64,000 nucleotides of DNA from Aquibium oceanicum (lineage in GTDB: Bacteria; Pseudomonadota; Alphaproteobacteria; Rhizobiales; Rhizobiaceae): positions 4,176,501 to 4,240,500 of the forward strand of contig NZ_CP018171.1 in assembly GCF_001889605.1 (NCBI RefSeq), given 5' to 3'. The notes beneath the pieces are model-generated. The model made no database searches and was not told the DNA's origin. It was given only the letters and a program-made list of their open reading frames with translations. Position 1 is the first letter of the stretch. The number at the start of each line of letters is the position of its first letter. The position numbers were made by a program, and so were the translations under genes. Of the stretch, positions 26,112 to 34,930 are shown in pieces.

Positions 26112-27128
26112 CTAGTTTCCCATCGCCGATTTCAGGAGATCCGCGCCGATGACCGGCTCCCACTCCGCATAGATCGGCGCCATCTTCTCGCGGAAGGCGG
26201 CGATCTGTTCGGGTGTCAGCGTGACGACCTCCAGCGACGTCCCGATTTCCTCGAGAAGCTTCGTGTCGGCCGCCGACTGCTCAGCGCGATGCCAGGAGGC
26301 GGCATCCTTCGCCGCGATCGTGAAGATCTCCTGCTCCTGAGGGCTCAGGTCGTCCCACAGCGCCTGGTTCGTCAGGATGCCGATCGCGTCCGCCGAATAG
26401 TTCCAGATCGTCATGTAGTCCTGGACCTCGTGGAAATTGGACACGTAGATCAGGCTGATCGGATTCTCCTGGCCGTCGACGACACCCTGCTGGAGAGCGC
26501 CGTAGAGCTCGCCGAAACTCGTCGGCACGGGATTGACCCCCATGGCCTTGAAGACGTCCTGGTAGAGCTTGAGACCGGGGACACGTAGCGTCAGCCCATC
26601 GAGGTCCTCAGGCTTGGTGACGGGGCGCTCGTTGTTAGTGAGCTGGCGGAAGCCGCTGGTCGAGAACCCGCCGAGCGGCTTCACACCCTTTTCCGACAAT
26701 CCGTCCCAAACCTCTTGTCCAGGACCGTCGATGAGCGCGAACAGCTCCTCTCCGGAGGGTGCGATCCACGGCATCGAGAAGAGGCTGAAGCGCGGATCCA
26801 CGATGCTCAGGATGATGCTGGAGTGGAAGGTGAAGTCGACGGTGCCGTTCTGCAGCAGCTCGAATTCGGCGACCTGGTTGCCGTTCGAAAGCTGGCCGTC
26901 GGGATAGACGGTGATCTCGATCTTGCCGCCGCTCGCCTCCTCGACATTGTCCGCGAAGCGCTGGGCGGCCTGGGTCCACGGAGAGTTAACCCCCACGGAC
27001 ATCGCGAAACGCAAGCTGCGTTCCTCGATCCCGTCCTGCGTCATCGCCGAACCCACGCCGAGCGCGAGAACGCCGGCCGCGACAAGGATCTTCATTGCGG
27101 CTGCCGCCGCGTGCAATCGTCCAGTCAT
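26112..27128 (-). CDS. dctP: TRAP substrate-binding protein (DctP), system 2
   Basis: This 338-residue periplasmic receptor has a signal peptide (residues 1-29) and DctP motifs: ITVYPDGQLSNGNQ, the carboxylate-binding strand LDGLTLRVPGLKLYQDVFK, and GALQQGVVDGQENPI. GGAGG lies 8 bases before ATG 27128; a longer frame to 27311 is not supported. It is the first transporter gene after tetR, separated from it by a strong stem-loop. Confidence 0.9.
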   Translation of the reverse strand: MTGRLHAAAAAMKILVAAGVLALGVGSAMTQDGIEERSLRFAMSVGVNSPWTQAAQRFADNVEEASGGKIEITVYPDGQLSNGNQVAEFELLQNGTVDFTFHSSIILSIVDPRFSLFSMPWIAPSGEELFALIDGPGQEVWDGLSEKGVKPLGGFSTSGFRQLTNNERPVTKPEDLDGLTLRVPGLKLYQDVFKAMGVNPVPTSFGELYGALQQGVVDGQENPISLIYVSNFHEVQDYMTIWNYSADAIGILTNQALWDDLSPQEQEIFTIAAKDAASWHRAEQSAADTKLLEEIGTSLEVVTLTPEQIAAFREKMAPIYAEWEPVIGADLLKSAMGN

Positions 27129-27174
27129 CTGTGTTTCCTCCGCTTTCGTGTTTGTCGTTTTCGTCGTGAGCAAA

Positions 27175-27204
27175 CGCCGGTCCCGAGCTCCACAGGGACC
27201 GGCG
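27175..27204 (-). terminator. Stem-loop between tetR and dctP, possible attenuator
   Basis: The arms CGCCGGTCCC and GGGACCGGCG pair perfectly over 10 bases around a 10-base loop. In the minus-strand transcript the stem is followed by TTTGCTC, a weak T-run. It sits 5 bases after the tetR stop and 46 bases before dctP, so it may partly terminate tetR transcripts. Confidence 0.5.
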
Positions 27205-27208
27205 CCGC

Positions 27209-27844
27209 TCATCTCCCGGTCTCTGGACCGGGAATTCCCAGTCCGGCCAGGATGAAGTCGAAAATCGCCTGCTCCGCCTCCTGCCGATCGCTGTGAAGCG
27301 ACAGGTCCCACCAGCGCAGGGCGACGATGGCCGGGACGAACGAGAGAAGGTTGGCCGATATGCGCGTGTTGGCGAACCTCAACCGGCCGCCATCGGCCAC
27401 ATAGTCGTCGAGCAATTGCTGGAACTGCCGTATGAAGCGGGCCACCGCCTTCAGGACGAGCTTGCGGTCGGGTTTCTGGAGCGCGTGGACCTCGTTGTAG
27501 AGGAGCACCAGCTCGTCGCGGTGTTCGAACATCACCGCCATGATGCCTCTCAGCGCATTGATCAGGCGGTCGTATGGGTCCGCGTGGTCGCGCATGACGC
27601 GGTCGACGCTCGCCGAATAAAGCCCCACCAGATGCTCGCAGACCAGATAGAGGATGTCGTCCTTGGAGCGCACGTAGTTGTAGATGTTGCTCTGGGTAAC
27701 GCCCGCTTCCTCGGCCATGCAGCGCGTTGTCGCGCCATGGAAGCCCTTACGCCGGAACACCGCTATCGCTGCGCGGATAATGCGCTCGCGGGTCTCGCTG
27801 ACCCGCGTCGTATCCTGAACCTGCGCGTTGATCGCCCTCTGCAC
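27209..27844 (-). CDS. TetR-family transcriptional regulator
   Basis: This 211-residue repressor has an N-terminal TetR DNA-binding domain (residues 18-64: RERIIRAAIAVFRRKGFHGA, then the helix-turn-helix MAEEAGVTQSNIYNYVRSKD). A helical ligand-binding domain with a TetR_C-type region rich in Trp and Leu follows. It starts with GTG after GGAGAA. Three identical-type palindromes lie just upstream, so it is probably autoregulated. It probably also controls the TRAP-ligase genes downstream. The ligand may be the pathway acid or its CoA ester. Confidence 0.88.
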   Translation of the reverse strand: MQRAINAQVQDTTRVSETRERIIRAAIAVFRRKGFHGATTRCMAEEAGVTQSNIYNYVRSKDDILYLVCEHLVGLYSASVDRVMRDHADPYDRLINALRGIMAVMFEHRDELVLLYNEVHALQKPDRKLVLKAVARFIRQFQQLLDDYVADGGRLRFANTRISANLLSFVPAIVALRWWDLSLHSDRQEAEQAIFDFILAGLGIPGPETGR

Positions 27845-27859
27845 CTAAGCTTCTCCACC

Positions 27860-27922
27860 CTGATCCAGTGATCAGTATGTGCTGATCCAATGATCAGAAA
27901 CGCTATCTGATCAAGTGATCAG
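27860..27922. promoter_or_regulatory. Three tandem operator palindromes upstream of tetR
   Basis: Three copies of CTGATC-N4-GATCAG occur at 27860-27875, 27882-27897 and 27907-27922, with spacers CAGT, CAAT and AAGT. The 12 palindromic positions are identical in all three. Start-to-start distances are 22 and 25 bases, about two helical turns, so bound dimers would lie on nearly the same face. The nearest is 15 bases before the tetR GTG. They are very probably the binding sites of the adjacent TetR protein. Confidence 0.85.
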
Positions 27923-27993
27923 AGTCAAAGCGATGGCGCCTTCCCTGCGTTCGTCGTTGCTGAATGGAGGATGCGGCCCGCGCGAACGGGCAG

Positions 27994-28410
27994 CTAGAGA
28001 AGCCCGCGATGCCCCTCGTAATCCGGGCTTTCGTCGAGGCCGCGCGCCTTGATTACTGCGTTGGCCGAAGCCAGCGCCGTCGCCACGGCCGGAAACCCGA
28101 CATAGGGCAAGGTCTGGACGATGACTTCCTCGATCTCGGCGAGTGTCAGGCCGTTGTTGAGCGCGATGTTCATGTGAATGCCGAACTCGTTCGGCTGCTT
28201 CAGTGCGATCATCACCGCCATCGAGACGAGGCTGCGCTGCTTCCGATCGAGGCCCTCGCGCGTCCAGATCTCGCCGAAGGCCTGGTCGATCGCATAGCCC
28301 GCGACATCGGCGCCGAACGTCTTCGATTCGGCCGAGGCGATGAGCCGCTCGGCCATCTCGTCTCCCATCATCTGTCTGATGACGGCGGTTCCGTCTTTCC
28401 TGCGTTGCAT
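27994..28410 (-). CDS. Carboxymuconolactone decarboxylase-like protein 2
   Basis: This 138-residue protein resembles gamma-carboxymuconolactone decarboxylase (PcaC). It has WTREGLDRKQRSLVSMAVMI, then the PcaC-type segment PNEFGIHMNIALNNGLTLAE and YVGFPAVATALA. PcaC decarboxylates a muconolactone in the protocatechuate branch of aromatic degradation. No other pca genes are in the window, so the real substrate may differ. It lies between LysR and tetR in the same orientation and is the second CMD-fold protein of the array. Confidence 0.85.
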   Translation of the reverse strand: MQRRKDGTAVIRQMMGDEMAERLIASAESKTFGADVAGYAIDQAFGEIWTREGLDRKQRSLVSMAVMIALKQPNEFGIHMNIALNNGLTLAEIEEVIVQTLPYVGFPAVATALASANAVIKARGLDESPDYEGHRGLL

Positions 28411-28518
28411 GTCGTCCTCACCTGTCGGGTTGCTGAGAAGGACAGCCTAGCCCATCCCGCGGATGGCGACGTTCGGATTCGCGGAAGCTTGCCTGCGGCG
28501 CGCCTGAACGAACCGCGG

Positions 28519-29436
28519 TCAGGCATTGCCGGGCGAAGACTGCGCGATCAGGTGGTCGACGAGCTCGCGGGCGAAGGACGGCAGGTCGTCGAGCGACTGT
28601 ACGCAGATTTTCAACTCACGCACCGCCCAGGGATTGGAAAGCGCCACCACGGCGATGTCGTGGCTTTCCTTCAGCCGGTGCGCGACGGAGCCGGGCAGGA
28701 TCCCGACGCCGACACCGGCCTCGACCATCCGGCACAACGACCCGAACCCGGCCACTTTGATGCGGATGTCCTGCTCCATTCCCATCTCCGCGGCGATGTT
28801 CTCCATGAAGCCGTGGATCGCACTTCCCCTTTGCAGCGAAACGAAGCTGAGTGCCGATGCCTCGGCGAAATCGATCTCCCCCTGCGCCGCGAGCGGATGC
28901 CCGCTGGGGACGGCGAGGACGAGGCTGTCCTTCTGGTAGGGGAGAACCTGGAGTTCGTCCGTCCGGATGTTTCCGGCCAGGATGCCGATGTCGGCCGACC
29001 CGTCCGCGACCGCGCGCGCGATCTCGGGACTGAGCCGCTCCTCCAGTTCCACGTCGACGTAAGGATGGGATATCAGGTAGGAGCCGAGTGCTCTGGGGAG
29101 GATCTCCGTGATCGCGGTGGTGTTCGCAAAGACCCGGATCCGCCCTTTGAGACCACGGGAAAAGGACTGCAGATCGCCGTGCAGCCGTTCCAGGTCTCGA
29201 AACACCCGTCGAGCATGCGTCAGCAGCGAGTCCCCCGCCGGCGTGAGAGTGACGCCCTTGCTGCGGCGCATGAACAGCGGAGTGCCCAGAGCCTCTTCCA
29301 GATTCTTGATCCGCATGGAAGCCGCGCCGACCGACAGATGCGCCCGCTCGGCTCCCCGCGTCAGATTCCCTGCCTCTGCGATGCTGATGAAGAGGCGAAG
29401 GTCCACGAGATCGTAGCGAATGCTGGTCGTCGACAT
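28519..29436 (-). CDS. LysR-family transcriptional regulator
   Basis: This 305-residue regulator has an N-terminal winged helix (residues 9-67: LRLFISIAEAGNLTRGAERA, then the recognition helix LSVGAASMRIKNLEEALGTP). A periplasmic-binding-protein-like effector domain spans 95-300. It is the most upstream gene of the array and is transcribed toward it, unlike many LysR genes that are divergent from their targets. It may respond to the aromatic or organic-acid inducer. Confidence 0.9.
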   Translation of the reverse strand: MSTTSIRYDLVDLRLFISIAEAGNLTRGAERAHLSVGAASMRIKNLEEALGTPLFMRRSKGVTLTPAGDSLLTHARRVFRDLERLHGDLQSFSRGLKGRIRVFANTTAITEILPRALGSYLISHPYVDVELEERLSPEIARAVADGSADIGILAGNIRTDELQVLPYQKDSLVLAVPSGHPLAAQGEIDFAEASALSFVSLQRGSAIHGFMENIAAEMGMEQDIRIKVAGFGSLCRMVEAGVGVGILPGSVAHRLKESHDIAVVALSNPWAVRELKICVQSLDDLPSFARELVDHLIAQSSPGNA

Positions 29437-30117
29437 GCTCCTGCCGTTGCGGCCTTCATATTCGCTGGATACATGATTTCCAACACCACCTGGATCGGCG
29501 ACACCGCCAACCGGATGCCGGTGTTCCGACCCGCAGGCAGCGGAGTCGAGCGCCTACTATCACGATGAAGCTGAACAAGCCGCGACACAAGCGAGCGAAA
29601 AAATTCTCGCCCTGACTGGACTCGCCCGCGTTCTATCAAAGTCTATATGATGAGACCGTGACTCATCCGGCACTGCGCCTCTTGATCCTTACTGGTGCTC
29701 GCTCCGTGCCGCCGCGCTTTTTCCACGAGGATCAGCTCGACGGCGAATTTTGGACCGCCCCGGCGAGTCGATGAAAGGTCGAAGGGACGCCGCGCCCGAC
29801 TTCCGCGTCCCAATGAGCAGTGAAGCGTTGCAGTCATGCTCTAGCTCGTCGTCATGCCTGGTGATCGCCGCCTGGGAGCTGACCTTTCCGAGTACTCCGG
29901 ATCGTCGTGTTCGCGCCATCACATCACCATTTGCTTCACAGAGTATCGATCGTCAGTGTCCCGTGTCAGAGCGCGCCTCGTATGGTTGCAGAGGCAACTG
30001 GATCCGAGAAATCTCGTACCGGTATCTCACGGAGCGATATGCGTGCCAGCAGGATCGAATTCGTATCACACCCGGATTTCGCCCATCCAGTTCCGCGCAT
30101 CGCGCACAACCCGCGGG
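29437..30117. other. Gene-free spacer between the two catabolic loci
   Basis: These 681 bases contain only short overlapping frames on both strands without ribosome sites or family resemblance. Base composition is less GC-rich than its neighbours, especially 29850-30100. It separates the LysR upstream region from the 3' end of dctM of system 3. It must hold the lysR promoter near 29450-29600. I see no RNA gene, insertion element or clear terminator. Confidence 0.5.
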
Positions 30118-31425
30118 CTAGTCGAACAGCATGCTCGGCAGCCATGTCGCGATCGGCGGGAACAGCATGACGATGAGCAGGAGCAACACCTTCAGCGCCA
30201 CGAAGGGAGCGACTGATCGATAGATGTCGGCCATGGACACGTCCGGTGGCGCCACCGCCTTCAGGTAGAACAGCGCAAAGCCGTAGGGCGGCGTTTGTAC
30301 CGCGATGCTCATGTTGATGATCATGAGGATACCGAACCAGATCGGATCGTAGCCGAGCGCAACCGCGATCGGGGTGTAGAGCGGCGCACACACGATGACG
30401 ATGATCATCTCGTCGATGATCATGCCCAGCAGGATCATCGAAAGCTGCATCATCAGGATGATGGCGATAGGCGGCAGACCGGAATCGGCAGAGAAGCGGT
30501 TGAGCAGGCGCCCCGCGCCCATCAGGAGGTGGAAGTTGGAGAAGACGGCGGCACCGAGCACGATCCATGCCACGACCGATGCGAGCTGGCCCGCTTCGAT
30601 GCTGGCACTGCGCAGGACACCGAGATTGAATCGTCCATAGAGGACCGCGACGAGCGTCGCGCCGACCGCACCCAATGCACCGGCCTCGGTCGGCGTTGCG
30701 AGGCCGCCGAGGATGGTGCCGAGCACGGCGAGGATCAGCAGAAAGGCCACGCCGCCGTCGCGCGCCGCAAGGGCCTTGTCGCGTCGCGTCGGCCGGAATT
30801 CGATGGCCGGGCCGGCTCCGGGCTTCAGCCAGCACAGCGTAACCACGTAGATGGCGAAGAACAGCACGAGCAGCAGGGCCGGCAGCAGGGCCGCGGCAAA
30901 CAGCTTGCCGATCGAGGTGCTCGTAGCCGCACCGAAGATGATCATCGGCACGCTCGGGGGTATCAGGATGCCGAGGCTTCCCGCGGCCATGACCACACCG
31001 AGCGCCAGCCGCCGGTCGTAGCCGCGCGCCAGCATCGGCGGCAGGGCGACCGAGCCGGCGGTCATGATGCCGGCACCGATGATGCCGACCATGGCTCCGA
31101 TCAGGCTGCAGACGCCAATGACGCCCAGCGCGAGCCCGCCGCGCAAACGGCCTGCGAGCACGTAGGCGGCCTGGAACATTGCCTCCCCCAAGCCCGAGCG
31201 GACCAGCATCTGCCCCATGAAGAGGAACAGCGGAATCGCCAGCAGGATGAAACTCGTTACCGAGTTGAGTGCCGTGGTCGGGATCACCTTGTAGGCCTGG
31301 GGGCCCCAGGAAAAGGTGGCGATCGCCATCGAGACCGCTCCGAGGCCGAAGCTTACCGGGATCCCCAGCGCGAAGACCAGGAGAACGGCACCGAAGAGCA
31401 CGAGGGTGAGGAGTTCGACGCTCAT
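30118..31425 (-). CDS. dctM: TRAP transporter large permease (DctM), system 3
   Basis: This 435-residue protein has about 12 hydrophobic helices. DctM signatures are IPPSVPMIIFGAATS, ATPTEAGALGAVGAT and AVQTPPYGFALFYLKAVAP. The 'TPPYGFALFYLK' ending is the variant seen in TRAP systems of the FcbT/TAXI-like and mannitol-type branch, unlike the 'PPVGVN' of systems 1 and 2. The start overlaps dctQ by 4 bases. It is the last gene of locus 3. Confidence 0.93.
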   Translation of the reverse strand: MSVELLTLVLFGAVLLVFALGIPVSFGLGAVSMAIATFSWGPQAYKVIPTTALNSVTSFILLAIPLFLFMGQMLVRSGLGEAMFQAAYVLAGRLRGGLALGVIGVCSLIGAMVGIIGAGIMTAGSVALPPMLARGYDRRLALGVVMAAGSLGILIPPSVPMIIFGAATSTSIGKLFAAALLPALLLVLFFAIYVVTLCWLKPGAGPAIEFRPTRRDKALAARDGGVAFLLILAVLGTILGGLATPTEAGALGAVGATLVAVLYGRFNLGVLRSASIEAGQLASVVAWIVLGAAVFSNFHLLMGAGRLLNRFSADSGLPPIAIILMMQLSMILLGMIIDEMIIVIVCAPLYTPIAVALGYDPIWFGILMIINMSIAVQTPPYGFALFYLKAVAPPDVSMADIYRSVAPFVALKVLLLLIVMLFPPIATWLPSMLFD

Positions 31426-31934
31426 CGGGAAGCGCCACCATGCATCAGAACGTCCAGCGCCTTGATGACTTGGGACACGAGTTGCAGGAGCAGGAAGGCA
31501 GCCCCGAGAGGCGCGGCAGCCAGAAACAAAACGAGCGGGGGCGCCCATTCGGTGGGGCGGCGGCTCCCGGTTTGCCAAGCGTCGAGTGCAGCGTTGCCCA
31601 CCTGCCAGACCACCAGGCAGAGGAAGAACGCGACGAGCGGCGCTCCGATCAGTTCGAGGATTGCCTGGCCGCGCGGGGACAGTCGATCCCTGAACAGGTC
31701 CACCCGGATGTGAGCCCCGCGCTTCATGGCGAATGCGCCGCCAAGAAGTCCGAGCCAGGCGTACAGCATGAGAGCGCTGTCATACGCCCAGATCGTGGGC
31801 GCGGCGAAGAGGTAGCGTGCCACAACCTCTAATGCGATCACCAGCACCATCGCAGGCATCAGCCAGCTGAGCGCGCGGCCGGTCCGCTCGCTCAGCTGAT
31901 CGATGACCGCCGCGATGTTGCGCAGGCGCTCCAT
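31422..31934 (-). CDS. dctQ: TRAP transporter small permease (DctQ), system 3
   Basis: This 170-residue protein has four hydrophobic helices, with VVARYLFAAPTIWAYDSALM and AFAMKRGAHIRVDLF, the DctQ family pattern. It is only 6 bases after dctP, with no stem-loop between them, in contrast to systems 1 and 2. Confidence 0.9.
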   Translation of the reverse strand: MERLRNIAAVIDQLSERTGRALSWLMPAMVLVIALEVVARYLFAAPTIWAYDSALMLYAWLGLLGGAFAMKRGAHIRVDLFRDRLSPRGQAILELIGAPLVAFFLCLVVWQVGNAALDAWQTGSRRPTEWAPPLVLFLAAAPLGAAFLLLQLVSQVIKALDVLMHGGASR

Positions 31935-31940
31935 GGATCG

Positions 31941-32966
31941 TCAGGCACCGATCTTGGCCAGGAAGCTTCCCTGCGCCTCGACGAGCCGCTTCGACGCGGG
32001 ATCTGCAGCGGCATATTCCTGCCAAACCTTCTCGGCGGCCTCCCGCCATTTCTGACGGTCCTCCTCCGACGGCGCCGCCGTGAATTCGGCCCCACCCGCC
32101 TTCATCTCCTCGACCGCCTCGCCTACCGTCATGATGGAAAGGCCGACATGTTCCCAGCAATGGTCGACCTGCGCCGTCAGCAGAGCTGCCTGGAGGTCGG
32201 CCGGCAGCGTATCCCAAGCCGCCTTGTTGACGATGATGGGGCTGGTCTGGGCGCCCGAGAGAGGCAGCGGGTAGAGGTACTTTGCCTGCTCGTACCATTT
32301 GCCGTCACGGTAATCGACGAGGTTGGAACTGGCGCAGCCGTCGATCACGCCGGTGGCGAGGCTGGTGTATACCTCCGCGAAGGCCATGGTGACCGGCGCC
32401 ACGCCCAGCTCACGCATGTGACTGCCATAGGCACCGGGTGCCCGCAGCTTCATCCCGGCGAGATCGGCGAGAGAATTGATCGGCTTCTTGGTCAGCAGGT
32501 ACACCCCCGGCTGCATGATGTCGCCGATGTGGACCATGCCCTGGCTGCCATAGGTTTCTTTGAGGATTTCGCCCCAACCTCCCTTGGAGATCATCGTGTA
32601 GATCTGGTCGAAGCGCTCGGGGCCGCCTGGCAGGCCGAGTTCCACCACGCCGGCCGGCAGTTCGCCGGCATGAAGCGCCATATAGGGCGAGCCCATCTCG
32701 ACCAGTCCGCTCTTGACCGCCGAAAAGACTTCGGTGGCGCCGACCCCTTCGCCGTCATAGACGTTTTCAATCACCAGGCGGCCGCCGGTCATAGCCTCGA
32801 CCTTCTTGGTGAAGGCCTCGTACGCGATCCCGAAGGACACGCCGCGCGGATAGAGGTTTGCCATCCGCCAGCGGAACGTTTCCTGCGCGACGGCCGGCGC
32901 TGCCAGTGCGACGGTGCCCGCGCCGGCGGCCGCGGCAGCCAGGAATTCACGACGTTTCATGATCAT
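31941..32966 (-). CDS. dctP: TRAP substrate-binding protein (DctP), Tat-type signal
   Basis: This 341-residue receptor has a twin-arginine signal (KRREFLAAA, hydrophobic stretch, cleavage near APAVA|QE). It is therefore probably exported folded, perhaps as a dimer or with a bound ion, as in some DctP7-type TRAP receptors. DctP motifs include LAGMKLRAPGAYGSHM and TSLATGVIDGCASSN. GGAG is 9 bases from ATG 32966. It follows the BKACE gene by 22 bases, tying uptake to beta-keto acid cleavage. Confidence 0.88.
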   Translation of the reverse strand: MIMKRREFLAAAAAGAGTVALAAPAVAQETFRWRMANLYPRGVSFGIAYEAFTKKVEAMTGGRLVIENVYDGEGVGATEVFSAVKSGLVEMGSPYMALHAGELPAGVVELGLPGGPERFDQIYTMISKGGWGEILKETYGSQGMVHIGDIMQPGVYLLTKKPINSLADLAGMKLRAPGAYGSHMRELGVAPVTMAFAEVYTSLATGVIDGCASSNLVDYRDGKWYEQAKYLYPLPLSGAQTSPIIVNKAAWDTLPADLQAALLTAQVDHCWEHVGLSIMTVGEAVEEMKAGGAEFTAAPSEEDRQKWREAAEKVWQEYAAADPASKRLVEAQGSFLAKIGA

Positions 32967-32988
32967 TTCCCATTCTCCTTTGTTGAAG

Positions 32989-33918
32989 TCAGAATCCGAC
33001 CTTGTCGCCGCCTTTCAGGCCCAGAACTTCTCGCGCCTCTGCGGGCGTCGCGATTTCCATTCCGAGTTCCTCGATGATCCGCCGTATCTTCGTCACCTGT
33101 TCGGCGTTCGACTTGGCGAGCTTGCCGCGGCCGATGTAGAGTGAGTCCTCGAGACCCACCCGCACATTTCCGCCCATCAGCGCGGTCATCGTCAGGAATC
33201 CCATCTGGGCCTTTCCGATGCCGAAGGAGGACAGACGGTAGTCCGACCCGAAAAGCCGGTCCGCCGTCTGCTTGAAGAACATCAGGTTGTCGAGTTCCGC
33301 ACCCATCCCGCCCGCGATGCCGAATACGCCCTGGATGAAGAAGGGAGGCTCGACCAGGCCGCGGTCGACAAACTGCTTCAGGTTGTAGAGGTGGCCCAGA
33401 TCGTAGCATTCGAACTCGAACCGGGTGCCGTAAGCCTGGCCGACCTCCACCATGATGCGCTCGATCATGTCGAAGCTGTTGGGATAGATCGTACTCCAGG
33501 AGTTCTCGACGTAGGACTTCTCCCAGTCGAACTTCCATTCGGTGAACTTGCGCGCCAGCTGTGCGACGGAGAAGTTCATGGAGCCCATGTTGAGGCTGGT
33601 GACCTCCGGCTTCGCGCGATGGGCCGGCGCGAGGCGCTCGTCGAGCGTCATGCCGAGCCCGCCGCCGGTCGTCAGGTTCAGCACGGCATCGGTCGATTGC
33701 TTGATGCGCGGCAGGAACTGCATGAACAGGTCCGGATCCTGCCGCGGCCGCCCTGTTTCAGGGTCGCGCGCGTGCAGGTGGATGATCGCGGCGCCCGCCT
33801 CCGCCGCCTCGATCGCCGAAGTTGCGATCTCCTGCGGCGTGATAGGAAGGTGCGGGGACATGGTCGGTGTGTGAATTCCGCCCGTGATTGCACAGGTGAT
33901 GATGACTTTTCCCGACAT
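32989..33918 (-). CDS. Beta-keto acid cleavage enzyme (BKACE, DUF849)
   Basis: This 309-residue TIM-barrel zinc enzyme condenses a beta-keto acid with acetyl-CoA to give acetoacetate and a new acyl-CoA. It has IITCAITGGIHTPTMSP at the N-terminus, zinc ligands His47 and His49 in AAIIHLHARDP, the NLTTGGG loop and GNVRVGLEDSLYI near the end. The TMSPHLPIT sequence places it in the BKACE branch without the N-terminal Glu ligand of Kce. The neighbouring 3-hydroxyacyl dehydrogenase would produce its beta-keto substrate, as in carnitine degradation. Confidence 0.9.
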   Translation of the reverse strand: MSGKVIITCAITGGIHTPTMSPHLPITPQEIATSAIEAAEAGAAIIHLHARDPETGRPRQDPDLFMQFLPRIKQSTDAVLNLTTGGGLGMTLDERLAPAHRAKPEVTSLNMGSMNFSVAQLARKFTEWKFDWEKSYVENSWSTIYPNSFDMIERIMVEVGQAYGTRFEFECYDLGHLYNLKQFVDRGLVEPPFFIQGVFGIAGGMGAELDNLMFFKQTADRLFGSDYRLSSFGIGKAQMGFLTMTALMGGNVRVGLEDSLYIGRGKLAKSNAEQVTKIRRIIEELGMEIATPAEAREVLGLKGGDKVGF

Positions 33919-33943
33919 GGGTTGGATACCCCTCCGCTGATGA

Positions 33944-34864
33944 CTAGAGTTTGTCTTTCAATGACATCAGGCGCATGAGCGCCCTGTCGCGCCAGCGCAT
34001 CCGCTCGCCCACCTCCGCGCGGGGAGTTTCCTGCCGCCGGCTGTCTTCGATGGTCCGCAAGGCGTCGTCCGGCCATGCTTCCCCCACATGCAGGTCGCGT
34101 CCCATCGACTGGTAGAGGTGACCGTAGCGGGTGGCGTAGTCGAGGAAGCCGTTCGGAGCGTTCAGGTCCATGGTCTCGAAGGGTCCCATGAGGGCCCAGC
34201 GCAATCCGAGGCTGTGTTTCATCACCGCGTCGAGATCCGCTGGATCGATGACGCCTCTGGCGACGAGCGCCACGGCTTCGTTCACCACCGCCGTCTGCAG
34301 GCGATTCATGACGAAGCCTTCGATCTCCTTGCGCACGACCACCGGCACCTGGCCGATCGATGCCAGCAGGCCGCACACCTCCGCTACGAACGCCTCGTCG
34401 TGCCAGAGTGATGGCGCCACCTCTACGACCGGCATGAGGTGGGGCGGATTTGCCGGATGGGCGACGATGCAACGGTCGCGGCCTGGGATTTCAGAAAGGA
34501 ACCGGCTCCCGACGATCGAACTGGAGGAGCTCCCGATCGGCACGCCTGCGGGCGCATAGCGATCGAGAAGCTCGAACACGCCACGTTTTATCTCTGCGTC
34601 TTCCGGAACGCTTTCCTGAACGTAGTCCGTATCCTGCAAGGCATCGGGAAGCGTATCGGACACTCGGATGCGCGCGGCCGCCGCGGACGGATCGGCGACC
34701 AGTCCGACCGACGCCATGTCGTCGAGCGCCATCTTGACCGAGGACAGGGCCAAGGCCGCAGCGCCCGGCGCATGATCCCAGAGGCTGACGCTCCAGCCTG
34801 CCCTGGCAAAAGCCGTTGCCCAACCGCGACCGATCAGACCGGTCCCGATGATCCCTGCACGCAT
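33944..34864 (-). CDS. 3-hydroxyacyl-CoA dehydrogenase-family protein
   Basis: This 306-residue NAD-dependent dehydrogenase is of the 3-hydroxybutyryl-CoA, carnitine or L-gulonate 3-dehydrogenase type. The Rossmann motif is GIIGTGLIGRGWA (4-16), followed by YVQESVPEDAEIKRGVF and the catalytic His in CIVAHPANPPHLMPVVEV. The helical C-domain has GFVMNRLQTAV. ATG 34864 is chosen because AGAAGGA is 9 bases upstream; an ATG at 34873 abuts that site. It probably oxidises a free beta-hydroxy acid for BKACE. Two putative GntR sites lie upstream, one next to the ribosome site. Confidence 0.85.
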   Translation of the reverse strand: MRAGIIGTGLIGRGWATAFARAGWSVSLWDHAPGAAALALSSVKMALDDMASVGLVADPSAAAARIRVSDTLPDALQDTDYVQESVPEDAEIKRGVFELLDRYAPAGVPIGSSSSSIVGSRFLSEIPGRDRCIVAHPANPPHLMPVVEVAPSLWHDEAFVAEVCGLLASIGQVPVVVRKEIEGFVMNRLQTAVVNEAVALVARGVIDPADLDAVMKHSLGLRWALMGPFETMDLNAPNGFLDYATRYGHLYQSMGRDLHVGEAWPDDALRTIEDSRRQETPRAEVGERMRWRDRALMRLMSLKDKL

Positions 34865-34877
34865 GATCCGCATTCCT

Positions 34878-34930
34878 TCTGATATCGCAGTTAAGCGCGA
34901 TATCGGCGCGCCGTCAATCTGATATAGCAG
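34878..34930. promoter_or_regulatory. Two putative GntR operators before the dehydrogenase gene
   Basis: TCTGATATCGCAG at 34878-34890 and TCTGATATAGCAG at 34918-34930 are direct copies 40 bases apart, each a CTG-N6-CAG palindrome. A CGATATCG palindrome lies between them (34898-34905). The second copy covers the last codons of livM, and the first touches the ribosome site of the dehydrogenase. The same motif occurs beside the GntR gene at 45537-45591. Confidence 0.65.

Noticed and set aside
27964-29568. 534-codon plus-strand frame over CMD2 and LysR
   Set aside because: Both minus-strand genes have clear family motifs; the plus-strand product resembles nothing and begins without a ribosome site.
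29437-30117. Remnant of a mobile element in the gene-free spacer
   Set aside because: Composition is a little unusual, but I find no inverted terminal repeats, transposase fragments or target duplications.
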